A DNA stretch of 64,000 nt, taken from Lacipirellula limnantheis. GTDB lineage: Bacteria > Planctomycetota > Planctomycetia > Pirellulales > Lacipirellulaceae. The stretch is from NCBI RefSeq assembly GCF_007746075.1, contig NZ_CP036339.1, forward strand, positions 6,380,028-6,444,027. Reading direction: 5' to 3'. The notes under the pieces are model-generated. The model had not been told where the DNA came from. It made no database searches and saw only the letters and a program-made list of their open reading frames with translations. Shown here piece by piece: positions 28,249 through 37,196 of the stretch (the first letter of the stretch is position 1; the number at the start of each line of letters is the position of its first letter). The position numbers and the translations under genes are program-made.

Positions 28249-29457
28249 CTACTTCGCCACAGTCTGCCCGACGACTTCGCCGATGCACTGGGCCACGCGT
28301 TCGATATTGGCCGGCGTCAGCCCCGCGACGTTGATGCGACCCGATCCGACAATATAGATCGCATACTCCGACCGGAGCGCCTCGACTTGCTCCTTCGTGA
28401 GCCCCGAGAACGAGAACATCCCCCGCTGCCGGGTCATAAACGAGTAATCACCCGGGACGCCCTGGGCAGCCAGTGCTTCGACCAGGGCATGCCGCATGTC
28501 GTTGATCCGGTTCCGCATCGTGGTGACTTCCCCTTCCCACTGCTTGCGCAGTTCGGGATCGCGCAGGATCGTCGCCACCACCTCGCCGCCGTGGGCCGGA
28601 GGGTTCGAGTAGTTCGAGCGGATCACCTTGTCGATCTGCGTCTGCACGCTCGCCGCCGCGGCCGCCGTCGAAGTGACGACGAACAACGCGCCGACGCGCT
28701 CGCGGTAGAGACCGAAATTCTTTGAATAGGAACTGCAAACCATCAGCTCGGCGCCAGGCCGGCTGAATGCCTTCAGGCCGACCGCGTCTTCCTCTAGCCC
28801 GTCGCCGAAGCCTTGGTACGCGAAGTCGAGCAGCGGCATTACCCCGCGGGCAAACACCGCGTCGGCAATCTGCTTCCACTCGGCCGCCGTCGGATCGATG
28901 CCGGTCGGATTGTGGCAACAGCCGTGGAGCAGAATCACGTCGCCCGCCGCCATCTTCTCGATCGCGGCAAGCATGCCGGCAAGGTTGAGCGAGTTGTTCG
29001 GCGCGTCGAAGTAGGGGTAAGTCTTCGTCGCAATGCCGGCGGCGTTGAAGATCTGCGGATGGTTCGGCCACGTTGGTTCGCTCATCCAGACCGTCGAGTT
29101 CGGCAGGTTGGCCGCAATGAAGTCAGCCGACACCCGCAGCGCGCCGGTGCCGCCGGGCGTTTGAGCCCAAGCGACCCGCTTGCTCACCAGCGGTTCGTTC
29201 CCTGCACCGAACGCGAGCTCGGCGGTCGCCTTGCAATACTCTGGCAGCCCCGAGATCGGGAGGTACGACTTGGTCGTCGGATTGGCGGCTAGCCGACGCT
29301 CCGCTTCCTTCACGCATTCCAAGAGAGGCGTCTTGCCATGCTCGTCTTGATAGACGCCGACGCTCAGATTGATCTTCTCGCTCCGCGGGTCGGCCTTGAA
29401 CGCCTCGCCCAAACCCAGAATGGCGTCCTTCGGGGCCGCCTCGATTCGCTCTAACAT
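28249..29457 (-). CDS. Aspartate / aromatic amino-acid aminotransferase (class I)
   Basis: PLP fold-type I enzyme of the AspC/TyrB type: INLSVGVYQDEHGKTP, the substrate region TPGGTGALR, HGCCHNPTG, and the Schiff-base lysine in SSYSKNFGLYRERVG. About 402 residues. ATG 29457 is taken; the frame is open upstream only because it runs through a dispersed repeat (29521-29613). It would transfer amino groups between aspartate or aromatic amino acids and 2-oxoglutarate in the cytoplasm; specificity cannot be read from the sequence. Confidence 0.92.
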   Translation of the reverse strand: MLERIEAAPKDAILGLGEAFKADPRSEKINLSVGVYQDEHGKTPLLECVKEAERRLAANPTTKSYLPISGLPEYCKATAELAFGAGNEPLVSKRVAWAQTPGGTGALRVSADFIAANLPNSTVWMSEPTWPNHPQIFNAAGIATKTYPYFDAPNNSLNLAGMLAAIEKMAAGDVILLHGCCHNPTGIDPTAAEWKQIADAVFARGVMPLLDFAYQGFGDGLEEDAVGLKAFSRPGAELMVCSSYSKNFGLYRERVGALFVVTSTAAAAASVQTQIDKVIRSNYSNPPAHGGEVVATILRDPELRKQWEGEVTTMRNRINDMRHALVEALAAQGVPGDYSFMTRQRGMFSFSGLTKEQVEALRSEYAIYIVGSGRINVAGLTPANIERVAQCIGEVVGQTVAK

Positions 29458-29520
29458 TGAAATTCCGAATGGTGTGGTGTCGGGGTGCCCGGCGGGTGCC
29501 GCCAAGTAGTTGGTGAGAGG

Positions 29521-29613
29521 GTCAGTTGTCAGTAGTCCGTTGGCAGTTGCGAAGACCGGCGCGCGCATGCCCCGGCGACAGCCGCAACTGACCACTGACC
29601 ACGGACAACTGAC
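29521..29613. repeat. Dispersed palindrome family H (intergenic copy)
   Basis: GTCAGTTGTCAGTAGTCCGT and, inverted, ACTGACCACGGACAACTGAC. A second copy lies in frame inside the ABC-GNAT gene at 60634-60723. Confidence 0.88.
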
Positions 29614-29727
29614 GATCGGCCGCCCGTTGACCCTCCGGCGCAGCGCATGCGACAATGATAGGTCCCGCGGCAGCCTGTTCCAAGGCGTCTGACGAGCCCC
29701 GGCGGCGTTCCGTGCGGCTCCGTTTCT

Positions 29728-29807
29728 AGCCCCCGGCTCCGCCGGGGGGTCGCACCCTCGCCACGCTTAGCCCACCGGCACTTCACCCCCTGGCAGAGCC
29801 AGGGGCT
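29728..29807. repeat. GC-rich double hairpin repeat, copy 2
   Basis: AGCCCCCGGCTCCGCCGGGG and CCCCCTGGCAGAGCCAGGGG, the same pair as at 2192-2275. It ends only a few bases before the start of the inositol-phosphate synthase gene and may affect its translation initiation. Confidence 0.82.
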
Positions 29808-29823
29808 ATAAATGGAACCATCC

Positions 29824-31035
29824 ATGGCAACGACTCAGCGTCTCGGTCTTTGGCTCATCGGCGCCCGCGGCGGCGTTGCCGTCACCGCCATCGCCGGGAT
29901 CATCGCCCAGCGGCTCGGCCTCGCCGATGGCACCGCGTTGGTGAGCGAGTTGCCGCAGTTCGCCCATCTGCCACTCGTGAAGTGGGACGACATCGTCATC
30001 GGCGGCCACGAGATCCGCTCCGCACCGCTGGCCGACGAGCTGGAACGTCTCCACCGCGAGAGCCGCGTGCTCTCGCCACAGCTTGTCGCCGCCTGCCGAC
30101 CGGAACTTGAGAAGATCGACGCCGAGATCCGTCCCGGGACGCTCTGGAACGTCGGGCCAAAGATCACTGAGCTCGCCGACTTCCATCCGCCGCGCAATCC
30201 GCAGGAGCAACTGCCGCGCGACATGATCAAGCGGCTCCAAGCCGATCTCACCGACTTTCAGACGCGGCACAAGCTTGATTCGGTCGTCGTCCTGAACGTC
30301 GCGTCGACCGAGCCGCTCCCCAATCCGGCGCTCTGGCCCGCCACCTGGGCCGAGGCCGAAGCATCGCTCGGACGCCCCGAATGCCCGCTCCCCGCCAGCT
30401 CGCTGTACGCCATCGCGGCCCTCGAGTTGGGGCTGCCGTTCGTCAACTTCACCCCCTCTTTGGGGGCACTCCCCGCGGGCATCGACGAGCTCGCGCGGCT
30501 CCGCAACACATGCCACGCCGGCCGCGACGGCAAGACCGGCGAGACCCTCATGAAGAGCGTGCTGGCGCCGATGTTCGCCGCGCGAAATCTGAAGGTCATG
30601 AGCTGGGTCGGCCACAATATTTTCGGCAACCTCGACGGCAAGGTCCTCGATGACCCCGCTAACAAGCAAGCGAAGATCCAAAGCAAGGATCGGCTCATCA
30701 CCGAGATCCTCGGCTACGCTCCGCAGACCCTCATCTCGATCGAACACATCGAGAGCCTCGGCGACTGGAAGACGGCGTGGGACCACATTCACTTTCAGGG
30801 CTTCCTCGGCACGCCGATGACGCTGCAGTTCACTTGGCAAGGCTGCGATTCGATCCTCGCGGCGCCACTGGCGCTCGACCTCGTGAGATTCGTTTCGCTC
30901 GCTAAAAACAGGGGTGAAACGGGCGCACTCCCCTGGCTGGCGAGCTTTTTCAAGAGCCCGCAGGGCGACCCGCCGGCGAAGTTCGCGGATCAATTCCGCG
31001 CGCTCGAATCGTGGGCCCGAACCCTCTCGGCCTGA
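29824..31035 (+). CDS. Inositol-3-phosphate synthase
   Basis: NAD-binding start LGLWLIGARGGVAVTAIAGI, then VLNVASTEP, the conserved GKTGETLMKSVLAPMFAARN, and SWVGHNIFGNLDGKVL, all typical of the Ino1 family. The roughly 403-residue length fits the short bacterial form. It converts glucose-6-phosphate to 1L-myo-inositol-1-phosphate using NAD. ATG 29824 is chosen; ATG 29812 four codons earlier is also possible and sits six bases after an AGGGG that belongs to the hairpin repeat. Confidence 0.92.
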   Translation: MATTQRLGLWLIGARGGVAVTAIAGIIAQRLGLADGTALVSELPQFAHLPLVKWDDIVIGGHEIRSAPLADELERLHRESRVLSPQLVAACRPELEKIDAEIRPGTLWNVGPKITELADFHPPRNPQEQLPRDMIKRLQADLTDFQTRHKLDSVVVLNVASTEPLPNPALWPATWAEAEASLGRPECPLPASSLYAIAALELGLPFVNFTPSLGALPAGIDELARLRNTCHAGRDGKTGETLMKSVLAPMFAARNLKVMSWVGHNIFGNLDGKVLDDPANKQAKIQSKDRLITEILGYAPQTLISIEHIESLGDWKTAWDHIHFQGFLGTPMTLQFTWQGCDSILAAPLALDLVRFVSLAKNRGETGALPWLASFFKSPQGDPPAKFADQFRALESWARTLSA

Positions 31036-31046
31036 GGCGCGAACCC

Positions 31047-31141
31047 TGTCACCCTGAGGTACTCCGAAGGGTCCGCTTTGCCTACCGCTGAGTCGCGCAA
31101 CGAAAACGCTAAGCGGACTCCGCGGACTCCAAGGAGTGACA
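31047..31141. repeat. Dispersed palindrome family M
   Basis: TGTCACCCTGAGGTACTCCG at the left and GGACTCCAAGGAGTGACA at the right as imperfect inverted arms, each containing shorter internal repeats of GGACTCC/GGGTCC type. Confidence 0.75.
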
Positions 31142-31698
31142 AGCTTCGTGCATGTCGCGCGCTCAACTCAGAGAGCTCTCATCACCGCGCTGCAAAATAT
31201 TCTCGCGCGAATTCGAGATTTTTCTACAACTCGCCTTGACTCATTGCCGAGATAATTGCTTCAATGCGCGCAGTGTTAGCGGTCGCATGGTAAGCGACAA
31301 GACCAGAACGAGTTTTCAACGACGACGAGACGACGCCCCGACCGCCGCCGCGACTACAGGATTCACCCGCGGCGTAACATCATTCTTCCACCCCTTCGAC
31401 AACGAAGCATCAACCGCCGGCCTCACGCGACAGACGATTCATCACTTCATCATTCGCATCATCTTGATCGTCACGACGTGCTTTTTTAATTCTTGGCCGT
31501 CTGAACCGTCTTACGCATTTAGTTTCAAGGATTGTTCCCACAGGACGCACTAAATCTCTAGGACTTTACGAAGCATTTCTACTTGGCCCGCTGGGCCACT
31601 GGAGACGCTTCGCTTGATTACCGGGTCTTGCCTCCTTCATCTCAGCGCCCGAGGAGGGGACCTTTTAAACTCTGGGCGCCGTCAGGGAAGGAGCCACC
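31142..31698. other. Gene-free stretch upstream of the histone-like gene
   Basis: A frame at 31152-31553 has no ribosome-binding site, family resemblance or coding bias and is not called. The rest is AT-richer, with small inverted repeats such as TGGCCCGCTGGGCCA near 31585. It probably holds the promoter of the strongly expressed downstream gene. Confidence 0.5.
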
Positions 31699-31914
31699 AT
31701 GGCTACGAAGAAAGCTGCCCCCAAGAAGGCTGCGAAGAAGAGCCCCAAGAAGAAGGCCGCTAAGAAGGCCGCCAAGAAGAGCCCGAAGAAGAAGGCCGCC
31801 AAGGCTGCGAAGCCCGCGAAGAAGGCTGCCAAGAAGTCGCCGAAGAAGAAGGCTGCTTCCAAGAAGGCCGCTCCGGCTGCCAAGCCCGCCACCAAGAAGC
31901 CAGCCGGCATGTAA
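31699..31914 (+). CDS. Lysine/alanine-rich histone H1-like DNA-binding protein
   Basis: 71 residues made almost entirely of KKAAKK and KKSPKKKAAK repeats, like the C-terminal tail of histone H1 and the bacterial Hc1/AlgP-type tails. A strong GGAAGGAG ribosome-binding site precedes ATG 31699 and a strong terminator follows, so it is likely abundant. It would bind DNA non-specifically and compact the nucleoid; SPKK motifs are known minor-groove binders. The in-frame repeats make length variation between strains likely. Confidence 0.88.
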   Translation: MATKKAAPKKAAKKSPKKKAAKKAAKKSPKKKAAKAAKPAKKAAKKSPKKKAASKKAAPAAKPATKKPAGM

Positions 31915-31942
31915 GCCGCTTGCTTCCAACGTGAGCAACTAC

Positions 31943-31985
31943 AAGGCCGGTCGCGCCCTCCAAAGGCGCGGCCGGCCTTTTTTTG
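31943..31985 (+). terminator. Intrinsic terminator of the histone-like gene
   Basis: AAGGCCGGTCGCGCC pairs with GGCGCGGCCGGCCTT (one G-T/bulge) and is followed by seven T. Confidence 0.93.
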
Positions 31986-32000
31986 TGCGCTGACTTACCG

Positions 32001-32246
32001 CGGCGACACGAAGAAGAAGAAGAAGAAGAAGAAGAAGAACACGACGAAATACCAGGAAGAATTGAACCGCCAAGGACGCCAAGGAAGTACAGGAAACCTG
32101 GAAACCGCGGATTAACGGCGATAGCCGCAGATGACATGAAATCTGCGTCTATCCGCGTCGACTGGCGGTTTCACTTATTCTTTGCGTTGACGTCGTGCCC
32201 GTCGTGGTTCAATTCTCCCCGCATTCCTTGGCGTCCTTGGCGGTTG
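32001..32246. repeat. Composite palindromic repeat (B-A-C-C'-B'-A') with GAA expansion
   Basis: The B arm is interrupted by ten GAA triplets (32010-32039), then A, C (GGAAACCGCGGATTAACGGC), C', B' and A'. The microsatellite shows slippage within the arm. Confidence 0.85.
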
Positions 32247-32388
32247 CCTTTTCCCTCCCCAGCCGGGGTGGAAAGGGCCCAAGTTGACCCCCCCCCCCGC
32301 CCCATGTTAGGCTAACCCGATCAATTTTCGCTCAAACGAGCGCCCCCGGCCCCACTCTTGGCGGCCTCTCTACGGAATTGTTCTCCCC

Positions 32389-33720
32389 TTGGCCGAAACT
32401 CAGGATCTTCCCGCCGCCGACGTCACCGCCTCGGCCCCCGCCGTCCGCTTCACGGACCTGGGCCTTTCCGACACGATGCTCGCCGCCCTCGAGCACGTCG
32501 GCTACGAAGTTCCTAGCCCCGTCCAGGCCGGCATCATCCCCCGCATCCTCGCCGGCGCCGATGTGCTGGGTCAGGCGCGCACGGGTACCGGCAAAACGGC
32601 CTCGTTCGGCATTCCAATCCTCGAGAAGCTCGATCAGCCCGCCCGCGGCCACCAGCCCCGCGCCCTGGTGATGGTTCCCACCCGCGAGCTCGCGGTGCAG
32701 GTGCGCGACGAGATCGAACGCCTCTCCCACGGCCGCAAGGTCCGCGCCACGGCTATCTATGGCGGCAAGCCGCTCAAGACCCAGATCGCGCGACTGCAAA
32801 AGGGCGCCGACATCGTCATCGGCACCCCCGGCCGCATCCTCGACCACCTCGGCCGCGGCACGTTGCAACTTGAGTTGCTTGAATTCGTCGTCCTCGACGA
32901 GGCCGACCGGATGCTCGACATCGGCTTCCGCCCCGACATCGAAAAAATCCTCCGCCGCTGCCCCGCCAAGCGGCAAACGTTGCTGCTCAGCGCCACGGTT
33001 GCCCCGGCGATCGAACGGCTGGCTCAGCGCTACATGCACGAGCCGGAGGTGATGGACTTCTCTCCCAAGGGCAAGTCCGTCGACACGATCGAGCAGCGCT
33101 ACTTCACGGTCGACGACTCGCGAAAGTTCGAGCTCCTGGTGCGACTGCTGAAACGCGAGCAGCCGCAGCAAGCCATTATCTTTTGCCGCACCAAGCGCGG
33201 CGTCGACAAAGTTCACCGCAAGCTGTCGCAGAAGATCCACGACATCGAAAGCATCCATGGCGACATGGCCCAGAATGTCCGCGATCGCGTGATGAAGTCG
33301 TTCCGCGCCGGCGAATCCACGATTCTAGTCGCCACCGACGTCGTCGGACGCGGGATCGACGTCAGCAGCATCAGTCACATCATCAACTTCGACATGCCGC
33401 AGTCGTCGGACGACTACGTCCACCGCGTCGGCCGCACGGGGCGCATGGGTCGTGAAGGAATCGCGTTCACGTTCGTCACGCCTGAGCAGGGGATCGAACT
33501 GACGCGGATCGAGATGCTGATCAACAAGCTGCTGACGCGAGACGAAATCGAAGGCTTCGTCACCGTGGCTCAGGCTGCCCCGCCGCAAGCGGGCCACGCC
33601 AACGGTGCGGTCGCAGGCGCCCCATTGGGAACTCCCGCCGAACCCGCCGGTCCGCCCAAACCCGCCCCCCCGCCGCCGCCAGGCAAACGTGCCCCGCGTC
33701 GTCATCGCCGCGGCCTCTAA
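32389..33720 (+). CDS. DEAD-box ATP-dependent RNA helicase
   Basis: Complete motif set: Q-motif region FTDLGLSDTML, motif I ARTGTGKT, Ia PTRELA, Ib GTPGR, II LDEADRML, III SAT, the second RecA domain with IIFCRTKRGVD, VATDVVGRGID and motif VI HRVGRTGRMGREG. A proline-rich tail with a basic end (PPPPPGKRAPRRHRRGL) follows, as in RhlE/CsdA-like RNA helicases. TTG 32389 is the first start; the exact one is uncertain as there is no clear ribosome-binding site. Probable role: RNA unwinding in ribosome assembly, decay or cold adaptation. Confidence 0.93.
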   Translation: MAETQDLPAADVTASAPAVRFTDLGLSDTMLAALEHVGYEVPSPVQAGIIPRILAGADVLGQARTGTGKTASFGIPILEKLDQPARGHQPRALVMVPTRELAVQVRDEIERLSHGRKVRATAIYGGKPLKTQIARLQKGADIVIGTPGRILDHLGRGTLQLELLEFVVLDEADRMLDIGFRPDIEKILRRCPAKRQTLLLSATVAPAIERLAQRYMHEPEVMDFSPKGKSVDTIEQRYFTVDDSRKFELLVRLLKREQPQQAIIFCRTKRGVDKVHRKLSQKIHDIESIHGDMAQNVRDRVMKSFRAGESTILVATDVVGRGIDVSSISHIINFDMPQSSDDYVHRVGRTGRMGREGIAFTFVTPEQGIELTRIEMLINKLLTRDEIEGFVTVAQAAPPQAGHANGAVAGAPLGTPAEPAGPPKPAPPPPPGKRAPRRHRRGL

Positions 33721-33782
33721 AGAGTCCGGCAGTCCTATCCGGGGCGCGCCGTTTCTCGCGAGCCATCGAGTAAAATACGGCA

Positions 33783-34025
33783 ATGCGAGTCATTGTCGAA
33801 AACTCTAACGATCGCTTTATCGGGCTATCGCTCGTCTTCTCCCCAGAAGACGTTGATCGCGTCATCGCGGATTTGAATGCGTTGAAGGCTAAACCCGATC
33901 AGCACTTTCACCTCTGCACCAATGGCAACGACGGTCCGTTCGTGGATATTGAGATTAGCGTCAATTCTGCGGGTTCGACTAACGCCTGGAAGTCTGGTTT
34001 TGCCATCGAGCCTAAGCCGACATAG
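33783..34025 (+). CDS. Small hypothetical protein
   Basis: 80 residues, MRVIVENSNDRFIGLSLVFS onward, with no family that I recognise. There is no good ribosome-binding site, but composition is protein-like (alternating charged and hydrophobic residues, a plausible alpha/beta fold). It lies directly upstream of a toxin-antitoxin pair and could be part of an accessory pocket that includes immunity or antitoxin genes; that is inference. Confidence 0.45.
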   Translation: MRVIVENSNDRFIGLSLVFSPEDVDRVIADLNALKAKPDQHFHLCTNGNDGPFVDIEISVNSAGSTNAWKSGFAIEPKPT

Positions 34026-34120
34026 GAATTGCCGACAAGCGCGTGACGACGGTCGCCAAACGGCCACGTTCAGGCAATGCGTTTCTCGCCTCCATCTCGC
34101 ATAAATGCTAGAATTCCGGT

Positions 34121-34342
34121 ATGACGCAAATCCAATGGCAACAACTCGAAGCGACCGTGCAGCAAATGAGCGACGCCGAGAAACAGCGCTTAGCTAAGTT
34201 GCTCGAAGCGCCAGCGGCGTTGCCTGAAACGCCGCACAATCCTTCTCTCGGCCTCTTCGCTGATGAGCCTGAGCTAATCGATGAGATGATGGCTGGCGTC
34301 TACCATGATCGCGAAAACTACCGCCTGAGAACTGGCGATTGA
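34121..34342 (+). CDS. Antitoxin of a PIN-domain toxin-antitoxin pair
   Basis: 73 residues. The N-terminal half is helical (WQQLEATVQQMSDAEKQRLA) and the C-terminal LGLFADEPELIDEMM...RENYRLR is the toxin-wrapping tail seen in a group of antitoxins paired with PIN toxins. No DNA-binding ribbon-helix-helix or AbrB motif is evident. Its stop overlaps the toxin start in TGATG, indicating translational coupling, as usual for such modules. Confidence 0.78.
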   Translation: MTQIQWQQLEATVQQMSDAEKQRLAKLLEAPAALPETPHNPSLGLFADEPELIDEMMAGVYHDRENYRLRTGD

Positions 34343-34761
34343 TGGAGCGCTCGCTTCTCGACACCGACGTTTACTCAGAGATCTTGCGAAGCAAAAATCC
34401 CAAGATCGTTGAGCGGTCAGACATTTACCGGGCTCAGTTTGACCGGTTTACCCTTTCGACAGTTACGGTCGTCGAACTGGTCAGTGGCTTGCAGAGACTG
34501 CAACGCAATGCCCGTATCGAGGCGCTGCTCGACGCCCTCGACGCGGAAGAGGTCCTGCCCATCGACCTGGACTCAGCGACCATCGCTGGAAGAATTCATG
34601 GCGACCTCGTGCGCACCGGCCGAACCATTGGCCACGCCGACCCGATGATTGCCGCCGTCGCAATCCGCTACGCGTTAACGCTGGTCACCGGCAACACGCA
34701 GCATTTCCAGCGGATCGTTGATTTGGGCTATCCGCTTCGCCTGGACGATTGGCGGTCGTAG
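34342..34761 (+). CDS. PIN-domain toxin (VapC-like ribonuclease)
   Basis: About 139 residues with the acidic PIN residues in place: LLDTDVYSE (Asp7), TVVELVSG (Glu45) and GHADPMIAA (Asp100), then the C-terminal LVTGNTQHFQRI. The Mg-dependent site would cleave specific RNAs (tRNA or rRNA in known VapC enzymes). ATG 34342 is used because it overlaps the antitoxin stop. It is convergent with the zinc-ribbon membrane protein 12 bases away. Confidence 0.9.
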   Translation: MERSLLDTDVYSEILRSKNPKIVERSDIYRAQFDRFTLSTVTVVELVSGLQRLQRNARIEALLDALDAEEVLPIDLDSATIAGRIHGDLVRTGRTIGHADPMIAAVAIRYALTLVTGNTQHFQRIVDLGYPLRLDDWRS

Positions 34762-34772
34762 ATCAGCTCGCG

Positions 34773-35090
34773 CTACCGCCGCCCAACCCAGCGATCCAGC
34801 CCGCGGTAGATTCCGTCGATCAGCGTCCGGGTAAGAAAGATTCCCACCGCCGTCGCGATCGAACCGATCGCCAGCGCCATGAGGATCTGCTGCCAGACCT
34901 GCGGGCTCAATAAGAACGTCGGCGCCAAAGCGGTCATCGCCAACAGCAGCGAGCGCGTGCTGTAGCGAATTCGAATCGGGTTGCCGCGCTTGATCCGCTG
35001 CTCCATGCTCTCGCGCAGCGTGCCGCACCGGCCGCAGGCCTCGATCTGAGCCCCCATCGCAGCGTCGCACTTCATGCACTGCCAAGTCAT
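34773..35090 (-). CDS. Zinc-ribbon protein with two membrane helices
   Basis: 105 residues. The N-terminus has two CxxC knuckles (MTWQCMKCDA and EACGRCGTL), followed by a basic linker and two hydrophobic helices (LLLAMTALAPTFLL and ILMALAIGSIATAVGIFL). ATG 35090 is chosen because it begins the knuckle; the longer frame reads antisense-like sequence. It follows the solute-binding lipoprotein gene by 26 bases on the same strand, so they may be co-transcribed. Function unknown. Confidence 0.7.
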   Translation of the reverse strand: MTWQCMKCDAAMGAQIEACGRCGTLRESMEQRIKRGNPIRIRYSTRSLLLAMTALAPTFLLSPQVWQQILMALAIGSIATAVGIFLTRTLIDGIYRGLDRWVGRR

Positions 35091-35115
35091 CGTTGCTGCC
35101 CCAAAGGATGCCGCC

Positions 35116-36213
35116 TCACTCAGCCGTCGCAAACTCGTCTCGCAAGAATCGCGCCGCATGGTCCCACTTCGCCGCCGCCGTATTGAAGTCAACTTCCATC
35201 CAGACTAACGGGTCTTGCGGCGCAGCGCGCGACCGAGTCGTGACCGCGGGATTCAACGGAATCTGCGCGCTTGGCCCCCCGGCCAGTCGCTCCTCCACGG
35301 CGGGCGACAGCAGATAGTCTAACAGCAACTCCGCCTCGGTGCGCCGCTCGGCCCCGCGAATGATCGCTAGCGTATTGGGAATCTTCAAGGTTCCCAACGC
35401 CACGTCCCCCCCGACAGCGGGCCGCTGATCCGGAAACACGATCGCTACCGGCATGCCGGCCTCGAGTTCGACGATCGCATCGTCAGTGTCAGTCAACCCA
35501 AACGCTAGCTCCCCGCCGGCCACCGCGCGAGCCACCTGTTTGTTGCCGCCCAGCACCCGGCAGTTCCCCTTCAGCGCTGCAAAAAATGCCTCCGCCCGTT
35601 CGTCCCCCCACGCAGCAAACAGACAAGCCGCATGCGTGGCCGTCGTCCCCGCGAGCGGCTTGGCGATGCCGCAGCGATCCTTCCACTGCGGATCGACAAG
35701 ATCGAAAATCGAGTCGGGCCGCTCAGCCTCGCTCACCAGCTTCGTGTTCACGATCAGCACCCGCGCCCGCGCCGCGAACCCGTGCCATGTTCCAGTCGGC
35801 GAGCGATATTGCGGGGGGAACTGGCGCCCCATCGGGGAGTCGTAATCCGCGAGCAGTCCCTCCCGGTCCAACCGTAGCGTGTTCACCGCCTCGTTGTTCC
35901 AAAAGAGATCGCACGGCGGCCGCGCACGCTCCTTCATGATCCTCTGGGTGAGCCCGACGCTCTTGGTCGACTCGACGTCGAATTGCCCCCGCACCTCGAT
36001 CCCCGTCTCGCGCGTGAACTCGGCAAAGATCGGCTTCGAGAACTCTTCATCCAGCGACGTGTAAACGATCACCTCGCGAGCTGACTGCGGAGCGCATCCA
36101 CCAAAAGAGAAGGCAACCGCCAAGGACGCCAAGAGCGCCAAGGGAAGACAAGAGAATTGAACCACGACGGCACAACGAGCACGACGTAAGAACGACGAAA
36201 TGGCAACGGCCAA
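35116..36213 (-). CDS. Extracellular solute-binding lipoprotein (iron/sulfate-type family)
   Basis: The mature part starts CAPQSAREVIVYTSLDEEFS and continues with IFAEFTRETGIEVRGQFD, typical of family 1/6 binding proteins for Fe(III)-like ligands. The lipobox SFGGC is preceded by PLALLASLAVAF, a hydrophobic segment that is the translated sequence of palindromic repeat module A'. TTG 36213 gives a basic n-region (FLRRARC) before it; GTG 36165 and ATG 36309 are alternatives, none with a good ribosome-binding site. No permease or ATPase gene is adjacent, so its transporter partners are elsewhere or missing. Confidence 0.82.
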   Translation of the reverse strand: MAVAISSFLRRARCAVVVQFSCLPLALLASLAVAFSFGGCAPQSAREVIVYTSLDEEFSKPIFAEFTRETGIEVRGQFDVESTKSVGLTQRIMKERARPPCDLFWNNEAVNTLRLDREGLLADYDSPMGRQFPPQYRSPTGTWHGFAARARVLIVNTKLVSEAERPDSIFDLVDPQWKDRCGIAKPLAGTTATHAACLFAAWGDERAEAFFAALKGNCRVLGGNKQVARAVAGGELAFGLTDTDDAIVELEAGMPVAIVFPDQRPAVGGDVALGTLKIPNTLAIIRGAERRTEAELLLDYLLSPAVEERLAGGPSAQIPLNPAVTTRSRAAPQDPLVWMEVDFNTAAAKWDHAARFLRDEFATAE

Positions 36214-36343
36214 TGATCTAGTCCGTCTGATCGAAATAAATCCCCTGGCGTCGTCGATCACAAGTAACCTCGTTGTCCTCGCTGTCCCGTCGCGGTCCAT
36301 TCCCGGCATTTCCTTGGCGTACTTGGCGTACTTGGCGGTTCAA
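36115..36343. repeat. Composite nested palindromic repeat (A-B...B'-A') overlapping a gene start
   Basis: AACCGCCAAGGACGCCAAGA with a further GCGCCAAG unit, then B (TTGAACCACGACGGCACAAC), mirrored B' and A' (TTGGCGTACTTGGCGGTTCA). Module A encodes the signal-peptide core of the lipoprotein on the minus strand. Confidence 0.88.
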
Positions 36344-36440
36344 TTCCTATCGCTTTGCCCAACAACAGGCCGCAGTGGTGAATCCCCTCCCCCGCGCCTA
36401 CAATATCCGCATTGTAACCGCTCCCCACGGCGAAGCCCGC

Positions 36441-37184
36441 ATGAAGCTCGTCCTCCTCGGCACCACCGGCTACCACGCCAACGACCGTCGCCAGACGGCG
36501 TGCTTGATGCTGCCCGAGGTCGGAGTCGTCTTCGACGCCGGCAGCGGCTTCTATCGGGTCAGCGAGTATCTCCAGACCGACGAGCTGGCCATCTTCCTCT
36601 CGCACGTCCACCTCGACCACAGCCAGGGGTTGACGTACACGTTCGACCTCCGCGCCGAGGCCCCGCAACTTGGCCGCGTCACGGCGTACCTTGAGCCCGA
36701 CAAGCTCGCGGCGACCAAGAAGCATTTGCTGGCCGACTTACTCTTTCCCGTGATGCCGCCCCTGGAGTTGCATCCGCTGCCGTCGGAGTTCACGCTCCGT
36801 GACGGCGGCCGCCTCACGCACTTCCCGCTGCGCCATCCAGGCGGCTCGGTCGGCTTTCGCGTCGACTGGCCCGGTCGCTCCTTCGCCTACGTTACCGACA
36901 CCACGGCGCACCCCGACGCCGCCTACGTTGAGAAGATTCGCGGGGTCGATCTGCTGGTCCACGAATGCTACTTCGTGGAAGACTGTCCCGAGCAAGCCGA
37001 GCTCACCGGCCACAGCTGCCTGAACGAAGTGGTGAAGGTCGCCGCCAAGGCCAACGTCGGCCGCCTCGTTCTGGTTCACATCAACCCGCTGGTCAAGGAC
37101 GACAGCGAGATCGATCTCACCGCCGCGAAGAAGGTATTCCGCAATACCGAAATCGGCGTCGATCGCATGGAAATCGAGTTCTAG
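36441..37184 (+). CDS. MBL-fold metallo-hydrolase (ribonuclease Z-like)
   Basis: Begins MKLVLLGTTGYHANDRRQTA. The metal-binding motif HxHxDH is LSHVHLDHSQG, followed by AYVTDTTAHPD (the downstream aspartate) and the conserved histidines VHECYF and LVLVHINPL. About 247 residues, as for RNase Z/arylsulfatase-like members. ATG 36441 is chosen over the longer frame because the fold begins there. The substrate is not predictable: RNA or a small phosphodiester/ester. Confidence 0.88.
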   Translation: MKLVLLGTTGYHANDRRQTACLMLPEVGVVFDAGSGFYRVSEYLQTDELAIFLSHVHLDHSQGLTYTFDLRAEAPQLGRVTAYLEPDKLAATKKHLLADLLFPVMPPLELHPLPSEFTLRDGGRLTHFPLRHPGGSVGFRVDWPGRSFAYVTDTTAHPDAAYVEKIRGVDLLVHECYFVEDCPEQAELTGHSCLNEVVKVAAKANVGRLVLVHINPLVKDDSEIDLTAAKKVFRNTEIGVDRMEIEF

Positions 37185-37196
37185 TAGAACCCGAAC

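Noticed and set aside
29806-30993. 395-residue minus-strand frame opposite inositol-phosphate synthase
   Set aside because: The plus-strand protein has full Ino1 motifs; this frame has none.
31152-31553. 133-residue frame upstream of the histone-like gene
   Set aside because: No ribosome-binding site, no family motif, and a composition unlike neighbours.
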